Origin: Streptomyces filipinensis | Lineage (GTDB): Bacteria; Actinomycetota; Actinomycetes; Streptomycetales; Streptomycetaceae | DNA length: 64,000 nucleotides | Direction of reading: 5' to 3' | Assembly: GCF_014649495.1 (NCBI RefSeq) | Contig: NZ_BMTD01000001.1 | Coordinates: 496,001 to 560,000, forward strand | In this document: positions 33,200 through 43,117 of the stretch, in pieces | Position numbering within the stretch: the stretch's first letter is position 1 | Layout: each line of letters opens with the position of its first letter | Translations under genes and position numbers: made by a program | Notes under the pieces: generated by a model | Seen by the model: only the letters and a program-made list of their open reading frames with translations | Databases searched by the model: none | Told to the model about the DNA's origin: nothing

Positions 33200-33433
33200 A
33201 TGGGTGCACACAGGCGAAAGTGCGACTGGTGCGGGAGCGGTACCCCGATCGTCCGTGACATGGAACCGATCAATCCCGACTACCAGTACTGGTGCGAGGA
33301 ATGCGCGCGGGCGCTGATCATAAAGGGCGACCCGATCGAGACGTACCGGGAACTGGAGGGTGAGCCGATCTACGGCCGCCTCCTGGAGGAGCACTGCACA
33401 CTCAAGCGGTTCTATTCCTTTGTGACGGCTTGA
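33200..33433 (+). CDS. 77-residue zinc-ribbon microprotein
   Basis: RKCDWCGSGTPIV and YWCEECARALI supply two CxxC pairs about 22 residues apart, giving a treble-clef or ribbon zinc site. The C-terminal half is helical and polar (ETYRELEGEPIYGRLLEEH). The ATG at 33200 is three bases from the previous stop. Its last 32 bases overlap the 3' end of the glycosyltransferase gene on the other strand. I do not recognise the family. Confidence 0.8.
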   Translation: MGAHRRKCDWCGSGTPIVRDMEPINPDYQYWCEECARALIIKGDPIETYRELEGEPIYGRLLEEHCTLKRFYSFVTA

Positions 33434-34646
33434 CGCCGCCCGCACCGCTGCCGCGCCGCGGCAACGATGTCCGCGTCAGCGCGAGGAAGAGCACGCCGGC
33501 TGCCGCGTAGAGGGCCGAGAGCGTCAACTCCGTGGTGTTCTGGTGCAGTTCCGGGCGCCCGGTGCCGTGCGGCACCCACCAGGGGGCGTACGAGCAGAAG
33601 ACCAGCAGCGTGCCCAGGGCCGCGGGCCTGGGCCCGTGCGACCACAGCAGCAGCACGAGGGGTACGCACCACACCCAGTGGTGCGTCCATGACACCGGGC
33701 TGATCAGCAGTGCGGTGACGGCGCAGGCGCACACCGCCCAGTCCCGCCGCCCGCGCAACTCCGCCGCCACGGCCGCCGCGAGGCCCAGGACGGCCGCGAC
33801 GGCCGCCGCGGCCACCCAGGGCGCTCCCGGGTCGGGCGTGTGCAGAACTCGGGCCAGGACGCCGCGCAGGGCCTGGTCGGCGGTGTCCTCGGCATGCCCC
33901 ACCCGACTCACGCGGAACACCACGTCCGTCCAGAACCGCCACGAGTCGTACGGCAGGACGGCCGCCGCCAGCAGCGTCGCCCCGGCGAACGCGACGCCGG
34001 CCCCGCGCGCGTGCCCCAGCCACGGCCTGGCGTCCCTGCCCCGCAGGTGTGCCACGACCCCTGTCGCGAGCAGGAACACCGGGAACAGCGCGGGCGTCAG
34101 CTTGACCGCCGCGGCCACCCCCAGCCCCGCTCCCGCCAGGTGGTCGTGCCGGCCGGCGCGGCGGCGGGACAGGTCGCCCAGCACCAGGACGGCCAGCAGC
34201 AGGTTGACCTGGCCGTAGCGCAGGGTCGTCCACACCGGCTCGCACCACACGGCCGGCGCCGCGACCCACCAGACGGTGTCCACGCGCGCGTGGCCGACGA
34301 GTCTCAGCGACAGGCGTACGAAGACCACCAGGAGCGCGAGGTTCCCGGCGGTCGCCAGGAGCCGCAGGGGCGCGGTGTCCAGCAGGGTCAGCGGGGTGAA
34401 GAGCAGCGCCGCGAACGGCGGATAGGTGGTGGGCAGGTGCGCGGCCGTCGCGCGCAGCGCGTACAGGTCGCCGCCGGCGCGCACGGTGGCGCCCTCGGCC
34501 CGGTACACCATCAGGTCGATCATCGACACGTGCGCGGCTCGCTGAGCAGCGCAGAACGCCGCGAAGGACGCCAGGCACACCCCCAGCGCGACCGGCGTGC
34601 GGCGGTGGGCTGCTGACGGCGCGATCACGGTCACGAAAGCAGACAT
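33402..34646 (-). CDS. GT-C membrane glycosyltransferase (GT87/DUF2029-like)
   Basis: 414 residues with about ten membrane helices. Early loop HVSMIDLMVYRAEGATVRAG carries the acidic residue in the first extracytoplasmic loop typical of GT-C enzymes; LPTTYPPFAALLFTPL, RYGQVNLLLAVLVL and VKLTPALFPVFLL match the polyprenyl-phosphomannose-dependent mannosyltransferase family of actinobacteria. Likely adds mannose (from a lipid carrier) to a wall glycan or glycolipid outside the membrane; acceptor unknown. The ATG at 34646 has a weak ribosome site; GTG 34634 is an alternative. The upstream gap of about 105 bases leads to the divergent tRNA-Ala copy 2. Confidence 0.85.
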   Translation of the reverse strand: MSAFVTVIAPSAAHRRTPVALGVCLASFAAFCAAQRAAHVSMIDLMVYRAEGATVRAGGDLYALRATAAHLPTTYPPFAALLFTPLTLLDTAPLRLLATAGNLALLVVFVRLSLRLVGHARVDTVWWVAAPAVWCEPVWTTLRYGQVNLLLAVLVLGDLSRRRAGRHDHLAGAGLGVAAAVKLTPALFPVFLLATGVVAHLRGRDARPWLGHARGAGVAFAGATLLAAAVLPYDSWRFWTDVVFRVSRVGHAEDTADQALRGVLARVLHTPDPGAPWVAAAAVAAVLGLAAAVAAELRGRRDWAVCACAVTALLISPVSWTHHWVWCVPLVLLLWSHGPRPAALGTLLVFCSYAPWWVPHGTGRPELHQNTTELTLSALYAAAGVLFLALTRTSLPRRGSGAGGVKPSQRNRTA

Positions 34647-34751
34647 TAGCGGTCGTATCGGTCCAGGCCTGAAACCGATTTGGCGCTGCGTCCCCGGGCC
34701 TGTAATGTTTACGACGTCGCCGGGGGAACCGGGCGAAACAAAAGAAAACAA

Positions 34752-34824
34752 GGGGCTATAGCTCAGTTGGTAGAGCGCCTGCATGGCATGCAGGAGGTCA
34801 GGAGTTCAATTCTCCTTAGCTCCA
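34752..34824 (+). tRNA. tRNA-Ala (anticodon GGC), copy 2
   Basis: Identical in all 73 bases to the gene at 30249, including acceptor stem, GGC anticodon and A discriminator. Followed at once by a strong terminator. Confidence 0.97.
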
Positions 34825-34831
34825 CAGAAAT

Positions 34832-34866
34832 CGAAGGCGGATCATCCGAAGGATGGTCCGCCTTCG
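34832..34866 (+). terminator. Terminator of tRNA-Ala copy 2
   Basis: 16-base stem (34832-34847 with 34851-34866, one T-G wobble) around GAA, starting eight bases after the tRNA. Confidence 0.85.
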
Positions 34867-34904
34867 GTGTGTTGCGCAAAGGTGCGCGCCGAAGGACGGG
34901 CGGC

Positions 34905-34955
34905 CGCGCGAAAGGGGCGGGCCACCCGAGCCGGGTGACCCGCCCCTTTCGCGCG
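34905..34955. terminator. Terminator of the NuoF-ferredoxin gene
   Basis: 24-base inverted repeat (34905-34928 and 34932-34955) with one mismatch and a three-base loop, immediately after the minus-strand stop codon at 34957. Runs of A and T inside the arms allow it to act in both directions. Confidence 0.85.
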
Positions 34956-34956
34956 C

Positions 34957-36567
34957 TCAGCGGCCGAGAGCGCGCCGGCCGCGGCCCTGGGAGACGACCG
35001 GCAGGTTCCGGGAGGGTGCCTGCCCGCGCGTGTCCTCCTCGATGCGCAGGGCGAGTGCCGGACAGCGGCGCACCGCGCGCAGCGCCTTCGCCTCCGCGTA
35101 CCGGGGCACCTGCGCCTGGGCGACGGTAGGGAAACCGTCGGCGCCGAGTTCGAACACCTCGGGGAGGATGTCGGCGCACAGTCCGTGGCCCCGGCACAGC
35201 GTCCAGTCGACGTAGATCTTCTGGCGGCTGGAACCGGTCTCCTCGGGCTCTCCGCCGCCCGCGATGCCCGCAGGGGCCCTGCCGCCCTCGAAGAGCGGCA
35301 GAACGCCCTCCACGGGCCGTCCGCAGCCGTTTCCGAGCACATGGGCGGCCAGGTCGTCGGTGAACGCCTTGATGGTCGACTCCAGGAACATCGCCGAGCC
35401 GTCCGGATGCGAACAGGCGCCGCGCCGCTTGACGTTCTTCGCGACCTGCTTCAGCGCCTCCAGGGCGGCCGGACCGCCGCCGTTCAGGATGTCCTCCATC
35501 CCGCGCGCGGCGGCGGGCAGTCCGAGATAGCAGGGGCCGCACTGGCCGGCGCTCTCCTCGGCCAGCCACTGCGCCACCCGCAGCGACTCGCCCAGCGGGC
35601 AGGTCTCCTGGCTGATCGGCAGGATCGCGCCCGCGCCCAGCGAACCGCCCACCGCGTCCAGCGAGTTACGGGAGACGATCGCCTCGTTGACGGTCGCCGC
35701 GTCGATCCACTTGCCGTGGTAGCCACCGGTCAGCACGCCCTGCGGTACCGGCGGGGCGCCGGCCAGCTGCAGCACGTAGCGCAGCGGCACGCCCGTGGGG
35801 ACCTCAAGCACCATCGGGCGCGCGACCGCACCGGAGACCGTGAGCATGACGGTGCCCGGTTCGTCGTACAGGCCGGTGTTGCCGTAGCGCTCGGGGCCGA
35901 TGCGGGCGGCGATGGCCAGCTGGGCGAACGTCTCCGCGTTCGACAGCAGTGTGGGAGCGCCGCCCACGCCGGTCTGCGAGGCACTGATCTTGCGGCCGGG
36001 GGGGATCGCCGGGCCGCCGTCGATCGAGCGGATCAGCGAGGCGGCGGCCCCGGTGACCATCCTCACAGGATTGCGCTGCACCCACGCGCGTAGCGCCGAT
36101 CTACGGCTGTTGCTCAGCCCGCGTTCGGCGAGCGCGGCCTCCATGGAGCGCTGCGTGGACTCGCGCGTGACGCCGATCACGAGCGTCCGTGCGCCGAGCG
36201 CCTCGGCGCACAGCAGCGCGCCGTCCAGGATCAGGTGCGGGGCACGGTTGATCAGCACCGTGTCCTTGCGGCAGGCCGGTTCGTCCTCACTGCCGTTGAC
36301 CACCACGACCGGGCGCACGCCGCGCTTGATCGCCGACTCGGCGACCGAACGCAGCTTCTTGTGGAAGGGGAAGCCCGCGCCACCGCGGCCCTTGAGGTTG
36401 ATGCGTTCGGCGAGCTGCGCGAGCTGCTCGCCGCCGAGCGGGTCGAGCGGCCCGTGCACCTTCAGGTGCATGGGCAGGTCGAGTCGTTCCACAAGGTCGA
36501 AGCCCGACGTGAGCTGGGGAAGGCCGACCACGCGGACTTCGGGGACGTCGGGCAGGGCCTCGTTCAC
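34957..36567 (-). CDS. NuoF-like flavoprotein fused to a ferredoxin
   Basis: 536 residues. Residues 1-210 resemble the FMN/NAD domain of complex I subunit NuoF (LKGRGGAGFPFHKK for FMN, VVVNGSEDEPACRKD for the nucleotide side). An SLBB-like segment (about 240-300) follows. The Fe-S region has ESAGQCGPCYLG and a later RGACSHPDG; the canonical ESCGxCxPC has lost its first cysteine (Ala). A Pro/Gly linker leads to a ferredoxin (about 450-520: DWTLCRGHGLCADILPEVFEL and RRCPALAL), the single-cluster type common in Streptomyces. Probably passes electrons between NAD(P)H or another donor and the membrane protein encoded upstream. Its GTG overlaps that gene's stop by four bases (GTGA) after GGAGG. Confidence 0.8.
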   Translation of the reverse strand: MNEALPDVPEVRVVGLPQLTSGFDLVERLDLPMHLKVHGPLDPLGGEQLAQLAERINLKGRGGAGFPFHKKLRSVAESAIKRGVRPVVVVNGSEDEPACRKDTVLINRAPHLILDGALLCAEALGARTLVIGVTRESTQRSMEAALAERGLSNSRRSALRAWVQRNPVRMVTGAAASLIRSIDGGPAIPPGRKISASQTGVGGAPTLLSNAETFAQLAIAARIGPERYGNTGLYDEPGTVMLTVSGAVARPMVLEVPTGVPLRYVLQLAGAPPVPQGVLTGGYHGKWIDAATVNEAIVSRNSLDAVGGSLGAGAILPISQETCPLGESLRVAQWLAEESAGQCGPCYLGLPAAARGMEDILNGGGPAALEALKQVAKNVKRRGACSHPDGSAMFLESTIKAFTDDLAAHVLGNGCGRPVEGVLPLFEGGRAPAGIAGGGEPEETGSSRQKIYVDWTLCRGHGLCADILPEVFELGADGFPTVAQAQVPRYAEAKALRAVRRCPALALRIEEDTRGQAPSRNLPVVSQGRGRRALGR

Positions 36568-37850
36568 TTAAAGCCTCCGGACGGCATGTTCCAAGGTTCG
36601 CCCGAACCCGGTGTGTCGTATGTGTCGTACGACGCGCCGGGCAGCGTTTCGGTAGCGGGACCGCTGTTGTACGTGTCACTCGGGTTGTACGCGCCGTAGA
36701 AGCCGTTTGTCTCACGGGTGTCGTACATGTCACTTCCGCCGTAACCGGCCGCGTCCGCATTGCCGTAGACCGGCATGGTCTGCCCGGTGTCCTGGAGCGG
36801 GTCGTACATGGAGCGCGGGGCCTCGCCGACCGGCGGCGGGGACGGGATCGGCCAGCTGCCCGATGTGCTGGAGGGGCCGTCCACGCGTGGGACGGCTTCG
36901 GTGGGCTGCAGGTCCATCGGCAGGTCCATGCGGGCCCCCTGGCCGGCCGCGTACGACTGCTGGGGGCGGCCCGGCGCGGAGACGGCGCGGTAGGCGGCGG
37001 CGAAGCCCGACGCGGGTTCCGCGGCGGGAGTGACGGGGGACTGGTAGAGCGGCGCGGAAGGGGCGGCTGCCGCCCTGGGCTCGCGTCGGCCCTCGAAGCC
37101 CGCGGGCGCCGGCTCGGCCACCCGGGAACGGCTGGCGTCCAGCTCCTCCAGGCCCGGCCGTTCGGAGCTGCCGAACAGTGCCACCATCCGGTCGGCGACC
37201 CTGCGCTTGACGGGGCGCGGGGCGGCGCGCAGCGCCAGGGCGCCCATCACGCCCAGCAGGGACAGGCTGTAGAGGATCACGAAGACCGGCTTGGCCGAGC
37301 GACCCGCGTAGAGGCCGTGGACCAGCGCTGCGCACCAGGCCGGGTAGGCCAGCATGTGCATGGCGCGCCAGCGGGCGGCGACCGGGGCGGGGGTGGCGAA
37401 GTTGCTGCGCAGGGCGCCGGTGACGCCCACGAAGATCATCAGCAGGCCGGCCAGCGAGCCCAGCCCGATCAGGCCGCCGATCCCGGTGACGCCGAGCGAG
37501 AACGGGATGATCGCGGCGATCAGCTGGGTGTGGCCGAGCGCGACCTTCGTGGTGATGTGCAGCAGCAGGAACGCGATCGAGGCGACCGCCGTCGTCCGGT
37601 GCACCGCCTGGCCGACGATCCGCTGCCGTGTGTTGAGGAAGATCCGGTCCTGGGCGAACAGGCCCCAGATCACCGAGCAGCTGAGTGAGACGAGGGAGAG
37701 CACGCCCGCGCCGAAGTTCAGGAAGTCGCGGAACTGGTTGCCTCCGACCAGCACGACCACGGGTATGAGCAGCAGGACGACAGCCGATGCCACCCCATAG
37801 GCCGAGCGGCCCGGCTTGGGGAGGGAGCGGGTACTACGACGAGGGTTCAT
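36564..37850 (-). CDS. Ferric-reductase-like heme membrane protein
   Basis: 428 residues. The first 210 hold about six membrane helices with paired histidines: H84/H98 (HRTTAVASIAFLLLH) and H165/H178 (HMLAYPAWCAALVH). The 13-14-residue spacing on two helices is the bis-heme pattern of ferric-reductase/YedZ-type domains. The C-terminal 215 residues are a disordered Pro/Ser/Tyr-rich tail with repeated YDTYD-like elements. No FAD or NAD domain is attached; the soluble flavoprotein encoded next, with overlapping stop and start, can supply it. Together they look like a two-part transmembrane electron-transfer system. Start ATG 37850; divergent from leuS. Confidence 0.8.
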   Translation of the reverse strand: MNPRRSTRSLPKPGRSAYGVASAVVLLLIPVVVLVGGNQFRDFLNFGAGVLSLVSLSCSVIWGLFAQDRIFLNTRQRIVGQAVHRTTAVASIAFLLLHITTKVALGHTQLIAAIIPFSLGVTGIGGLIGLGSLAGLLMIFVGVTGALRSNFATPAPVAARWRAMHMLAYPAWCAALVHGLYAGRSAKPVFVILYSLSLLGVMGALALRAAPRPVKRRVADRMVALFGSSERPGLEELDASRSRVAEPAPAGFEGRREPRAAAAPSAPLYQSPVTPAAEPASGFAAAYRAVSAPGRPQQSYAAGQGARMDLPMDLQPTEAVPRVDGPSSTSGSWPIPSPPPVGEAPRSMYDPLQDTGQTMPVYGNADAAGYGGSDMYDTRETNGFYGAYNPSDTYNSGPATETLPGASYDTYDTPGSGEPWNMPSGGFK

Positions 37851-38064
37851 GGGGGCAACTCCGAGCAGTTTCGGGAAAGCGGTCCCGCTGCCGAACTCTA
37901 AGTGGCGCCATACCGATCAGTACGGGGTTTGAGTTATTGCGTTGTTATCAACGGACGATGTGACTGGGACGGTGTCCCTTAGCGGACGGTACGCGAAGTA
38001 ATCCTTGACCTTGGTTCAGTTCCGGTGGGGCTTCCTGGCATGTCCACAAGGGATACGGAAGCGC

Positions 38065-38104
38065 GTCGCGGCTTGCTCAAGGCCGTCGCGGCTTGCTCAG
38101 GGCC
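38065..38104. repeat. 20-bp tandem direct repeat upstream of leuS
   Basis: GTCGCGGCTTGCTCAAGGCC (38065-38084) is repeated at once (38085-38104) with one A-to-G change. It abuts the predicted -10 at 38110 and covers the expected -35 position. The rest of 37851-38064 holds the divergent promoter region of the heme protein gene, an isolated TTGACC at 38005 and ATGTCCACA at 38040-38048 (one mismatch to a DnaA box), with nothing else recognised. Confidence 0.9.
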
Positions 38105-38109
38105 TGCGG

Positions 38110-38115
38110 TACCCT
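38110..38115 (+). promoter_or_regulatory. -10 box for the leuS leader transcript
   Basis: TACCCT six bases before the leader-peptide ATG at 38122, so the transcript probably begins at the leader-peptide start codon (leaderless). No clear -35; the 20-bp direct repeat occupies that position. Confidence 0.55.
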
Positions 38116-38121
38116 AGCGCC

Positions 38122-38160
38122 ATGCGTGCCGTACGCCTTCTGCTTAGCGGGCCGCGCTGA
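38122..38160 (+). CDS. leuS leader peptide ([12 protein letters not shown])
   Basis: A 12-codon frame with three consecutive leucine codons (CTT CTG CTT, 38137-38145), followed by SGPR and a TGA stop. CTT is rare in Streptomyces, which would make translation here very sensitive to charged tRNA-Leu. A transcription terminator with a T run lies 48 bases downstream, before leuS. This is the classic layout of ribosome-mediated attenuation: stalling at the leucine codons would favour read-through into leuS. Confidence 0.8.
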   Translation: MRAVRLLLSGPR

Positions 38161-38207
38161 TCAGTACCGACCCCGGTCGAACCGCGAGGTCGGCATCGGC
38201 GCGGCTT

Positions 38208-38231
38208 CCCCTCCTGTGCGAGGGGTTTTTT
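38208..38231 (+). terminator. leuS attenuator
   Basis: CCCCTC-CTGTGC-GAGGGG followed by TTTTTT, a true intrinsic terminator, 57 bases before the leuS ATG. Upstream, GCCGCGC (38151-38157, end of the leader peptide) can pair with GCGCGGC (38199-38205), and ACCGACC with GGTCGGC, giving alternative folds whose choice could depend on the ribosome position. Confidence 0.82.
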
Positions 38232-38287
38232 CGTTTCTTTGGAAGTCACAGCCGCTGGCAGAGACGATCGATGGAGCTTTGAGGATC

Positions 38288-41158
<2,871 letters not shown>

Positions 41159-41232
41159 CGGACACCTGTCCGGCACGGCCGGTAAGCCGGTGACCGGACG
41201 CCGGTGAGACCGGTATCGGGGTAGTCCCCTAC

Positions 41233-41271
41233 GGGCAGGTTCGGGGTTTTTCTGGAACTCCGAACCTGCCC
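41233..41271 (+). terminator. leuS terminator
   Basis: GGGCAGGTTCGG and CCGAACCTGCCC form a perfect 12-base stem with a 15-base loop, 74 bases after the stop. GC-rich smaller hairpins precede it at about 41180-41215. Confidence 0.75.
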
Positions 41272-41330
41272 GCTGCGTTTACCGTGGAAAGCGCAGCGGC
41301 GAGTGCCGCGCCGGCCGGAGGAGGAGCGTC

Positions 41331-42080
41331 GTGGAAGCAGTGATCGTCGTGTTCACCCTGCTCTTCCTGCTCCTCGTCGGCCTGGGCGCCTACGCCACGG
41401 TCAAAGCGGTCGCCGCCGCCAGACGCGGGGTGGACCGGACGATCGAGCAGGCCCGGCGCACGGTGGAGGACCACACGCTGCGCGCCAAGTCCTTCGTCCA
41501 GGTCGGCCCGGCCGCCGAGATCGCCCAACTGCGGCTCGCGCTGCGCACCTCCATGCGCGCCACCCAGGACGCGCTGCGCGCGGGCGCGGCGGAGGACGAG
41601 TCGCTGAAGGAGTCCCTCGGTCTCTTCGAGCGGCTCAGCGCGCACGGGCGCGAACTGGACGCCGACCTCAGGCGCCTGGAGTCGGAGCCGGACCGGGCCG
41701 AGCTCAGCGCACGGCTGCCCGAGCTGCGCGCCCGCACCGAGCGCATCACCAAGTCCGCGGACTCACTGCGCTGGGCCGTCCGCGACCGGGCGCGCCGCTT
41801 CGTCGAGGACGATCTGGGAGCGCTCAGCGACCAGATAGACATCGAGGCCGACGCCTTGCGTCACTGGACCCCGGCCGGCCCCGCACCGACGCCCGGTCGA
41901 CGGCCCGACGCGTCCGCTTCGTCCACGGCTCCGTCCGCCGCGGAGGACCCGGCGCGGAGGCACGCCCGCTCGCGCACCTCCCGCACGGCCGAGGAGCAGG
42001 CGCCGCAGGCGATCACCCCGCCGTCGCCCCGGCCCGCGTACCCCTGGCAGAAGCGGCCCCGGCCCGAGAGCACCACCTGA
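41331..42080 (+). CDS. Membrane-anchored coiled-coil protein, unknown function
   Basis: 249 residues. A membrane helix at the very N-terminus (about 3-22, AVIVVFTLLFLLLVGLGAYA) is followed by a long charged helical region (25-185) rich in Arg/Glu/Ala heptads, likely coiled coil, and a Pro/Ser/Ala-rich disordered tail ending in basic residues. No catalytic motif. The GTG at 41331 follows GGAGGAGGAG, an excellent ribosome site. It lies between leuS and degV with its own upstream terminator. A structural or scaffolding role at the membrane is inferred. Confidence 0.8.
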   Translation: MEAVIVVFTLLFLLLVGLGAYATVKAVAAARRGVDRTIEQARRTVEDHTLRAKSFVQVGPAAEIAQLRLALRTSMRATQDALRAGAAEDESLKESLGLFERLSAHGRELDADLRRLESEPDRAELSARLPELRARTERITKSADSLRWAVRDRARRFVEDDLGALSDQIDIEADALRHWTPAGPAPTPGRRPDASASSTAPSAAEDPARRHARSRTSRTAEEQAPQAITPPSPRPAYPWQKRPRPESTT

Positions 42081-42150
42081 GCGGCCGTCCCGGCCCGCCT
42101 CGAAGGGGCCGGGCTGCCGCGCGAGCACTACGGCAGGTAACCTCCAGCTC

Positions 42151-42996
42151 ATGTCCCGCCATGTCGCGATCGTCACCGATTCAACGGCCTACCTGCCGCC
42201 GCGGACGATGGAGCGTCACGGCATCACGGCGGTGCCGCTGACCGTGGTCCTCGGCGACCGGGCACTCGAAGAGGGCACCGAGATCTCGACACGCTCGCTC
42301 GCCCAGGCGCTGCAGAAGCGCCGTCCTGTCACGACCTCCCGGCCGAGCCCGCAGGTGTTCGCGGAGACCTACCGCAGGGTCGCCGAGTCCGGCGCGCGTG
42401 CCATCGTCTCCCTGCACCTGTCCGCCGAGCTGTCCGGCACCTACGACGCGGCGGTCCTCGCGGCGCGTGAAGCACCGGTGCCGGTACGAGTGGTGGACAC
42501 CGGGATGATCGCGATGGCCCTCGGCTTCTGCGCGCTCGCCGCGGCCGAGACGGCGGAGGCAGGCGGGACCGCTGACGAGGCCGTCACGGCCGCCGAGAAG
42601 CGGGCCGCGGGCACGTCGGCATACTTCTACGTCGACACCCTCGACTATCTGCGCCGCGGCGGTCGCATCGGAGCCGCACAGGCCCTGCTCGGATCCGCGC
42701 TCGCCGTCAAACCGCTGCTCCAGCTCGACGGCGGCCGCATCGAAATGCTCGAAAAGGTCCGTACGGCGTCCAAAGCCATCGCGCGGCTGGAGGAGATCGC
42801 CGCCGACCGGGCGGGCAGCGCCGAGGTCGACATCGCCGTCCACCATCTCGCCGCCCCCGACCGTGCCGCCGCGCTCGCGGACAGGCTGCGGGAACGGGTG
42901 CCCGGCCTGGCCGACCTGCATGTCAGCGAGGTCGGGGCGGTCATCGGGGCACACACCGGTCCCGGGCTGCTGGGAGCGGTGGTCTCACCCCGCTGA
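42151..42996 (+). CDS. DegV-family fatty-acid-binding protein
   Basis: 281 residues. VAIVTDSTAYLPP opens the DegV fold; TTSRPSPQVFAETYRRV, SLHLSAELSGTYDAAVLAA, VVDTGMIAMALGF and YVDTLDYLRRGGRIG are its conserved segments and line the fatty-acid pocket. In other bacteria such proteins (FakB) present fatty acids to the kinase FakA; no fakA-like gene is in the window. TAACCT ends seven bases before the ATG at 42151 and there is no ribosome site, so the transcript is probably leaderless. Confidence 0.93.
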   Translation: MSRHVAIVTDSTAYLPPRTMERHGITAVPLTVVLGDRALEEGTEISTRSLAQALQKRRPVTTSRPSPQVFAETYRRVAESGARAIVSLHLSAELSGTYDAAVLAAREAPVPVRVVDTGMIAMALGFCALAAAETAEAGGTADEAVTAAEKRAAGTSAYFYVDTLDYLRRGGRIGAAQALLGSALAVKPLLQLDGGRIEMLEKVRTASKAIARLEEIAADRAGSAEVDIAVHHLAAPDRAAALADRLRERVPGLADLHVSEVGAVIGAHTGPGLLGAVVSPR

Positions 42997-43040
42997 TCCA
43001 TCACCTGCGGGCTGATCCTTCACTCGTACGGGTGGCGGTG

Positions 43041-43049
43041 TTATCCACA
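43041..43049 (+). promoter_or_regulatory. Single DnaA-box-like site upstream of comEA
   Basis: TTATCCACA, an exact match to the E. coli DnaA box (Streptomyces boxes are usually TTGTCCACA), in the gap between degV and comEA. Only one copy, so not an origin. Confidence 0.4.
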
Positions 43050-43117
43050 ACGGGGCCGTCGTCCCCGGGAATTGACCAAGATCATCGCGAATCGGCGGGA
43101 TGTTCCATCCTCGTCGC

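Noticed and set aside
30249..34824. Integrative element between the two tRNA-Ala genes
   Set aside because: The tRNA genes are complete on both sides, but there is no integrase, excisionase or transfer gene, and the contents look like ordinary chromosomal genes.
38122..38287. T-box riboswitch upstream of leuS
   Set aside because: No T-box sequence or specifier-loop architecture is visible; the leader peptide with Leu codons and the terminator fit ribosome-mediated attenuation instead.
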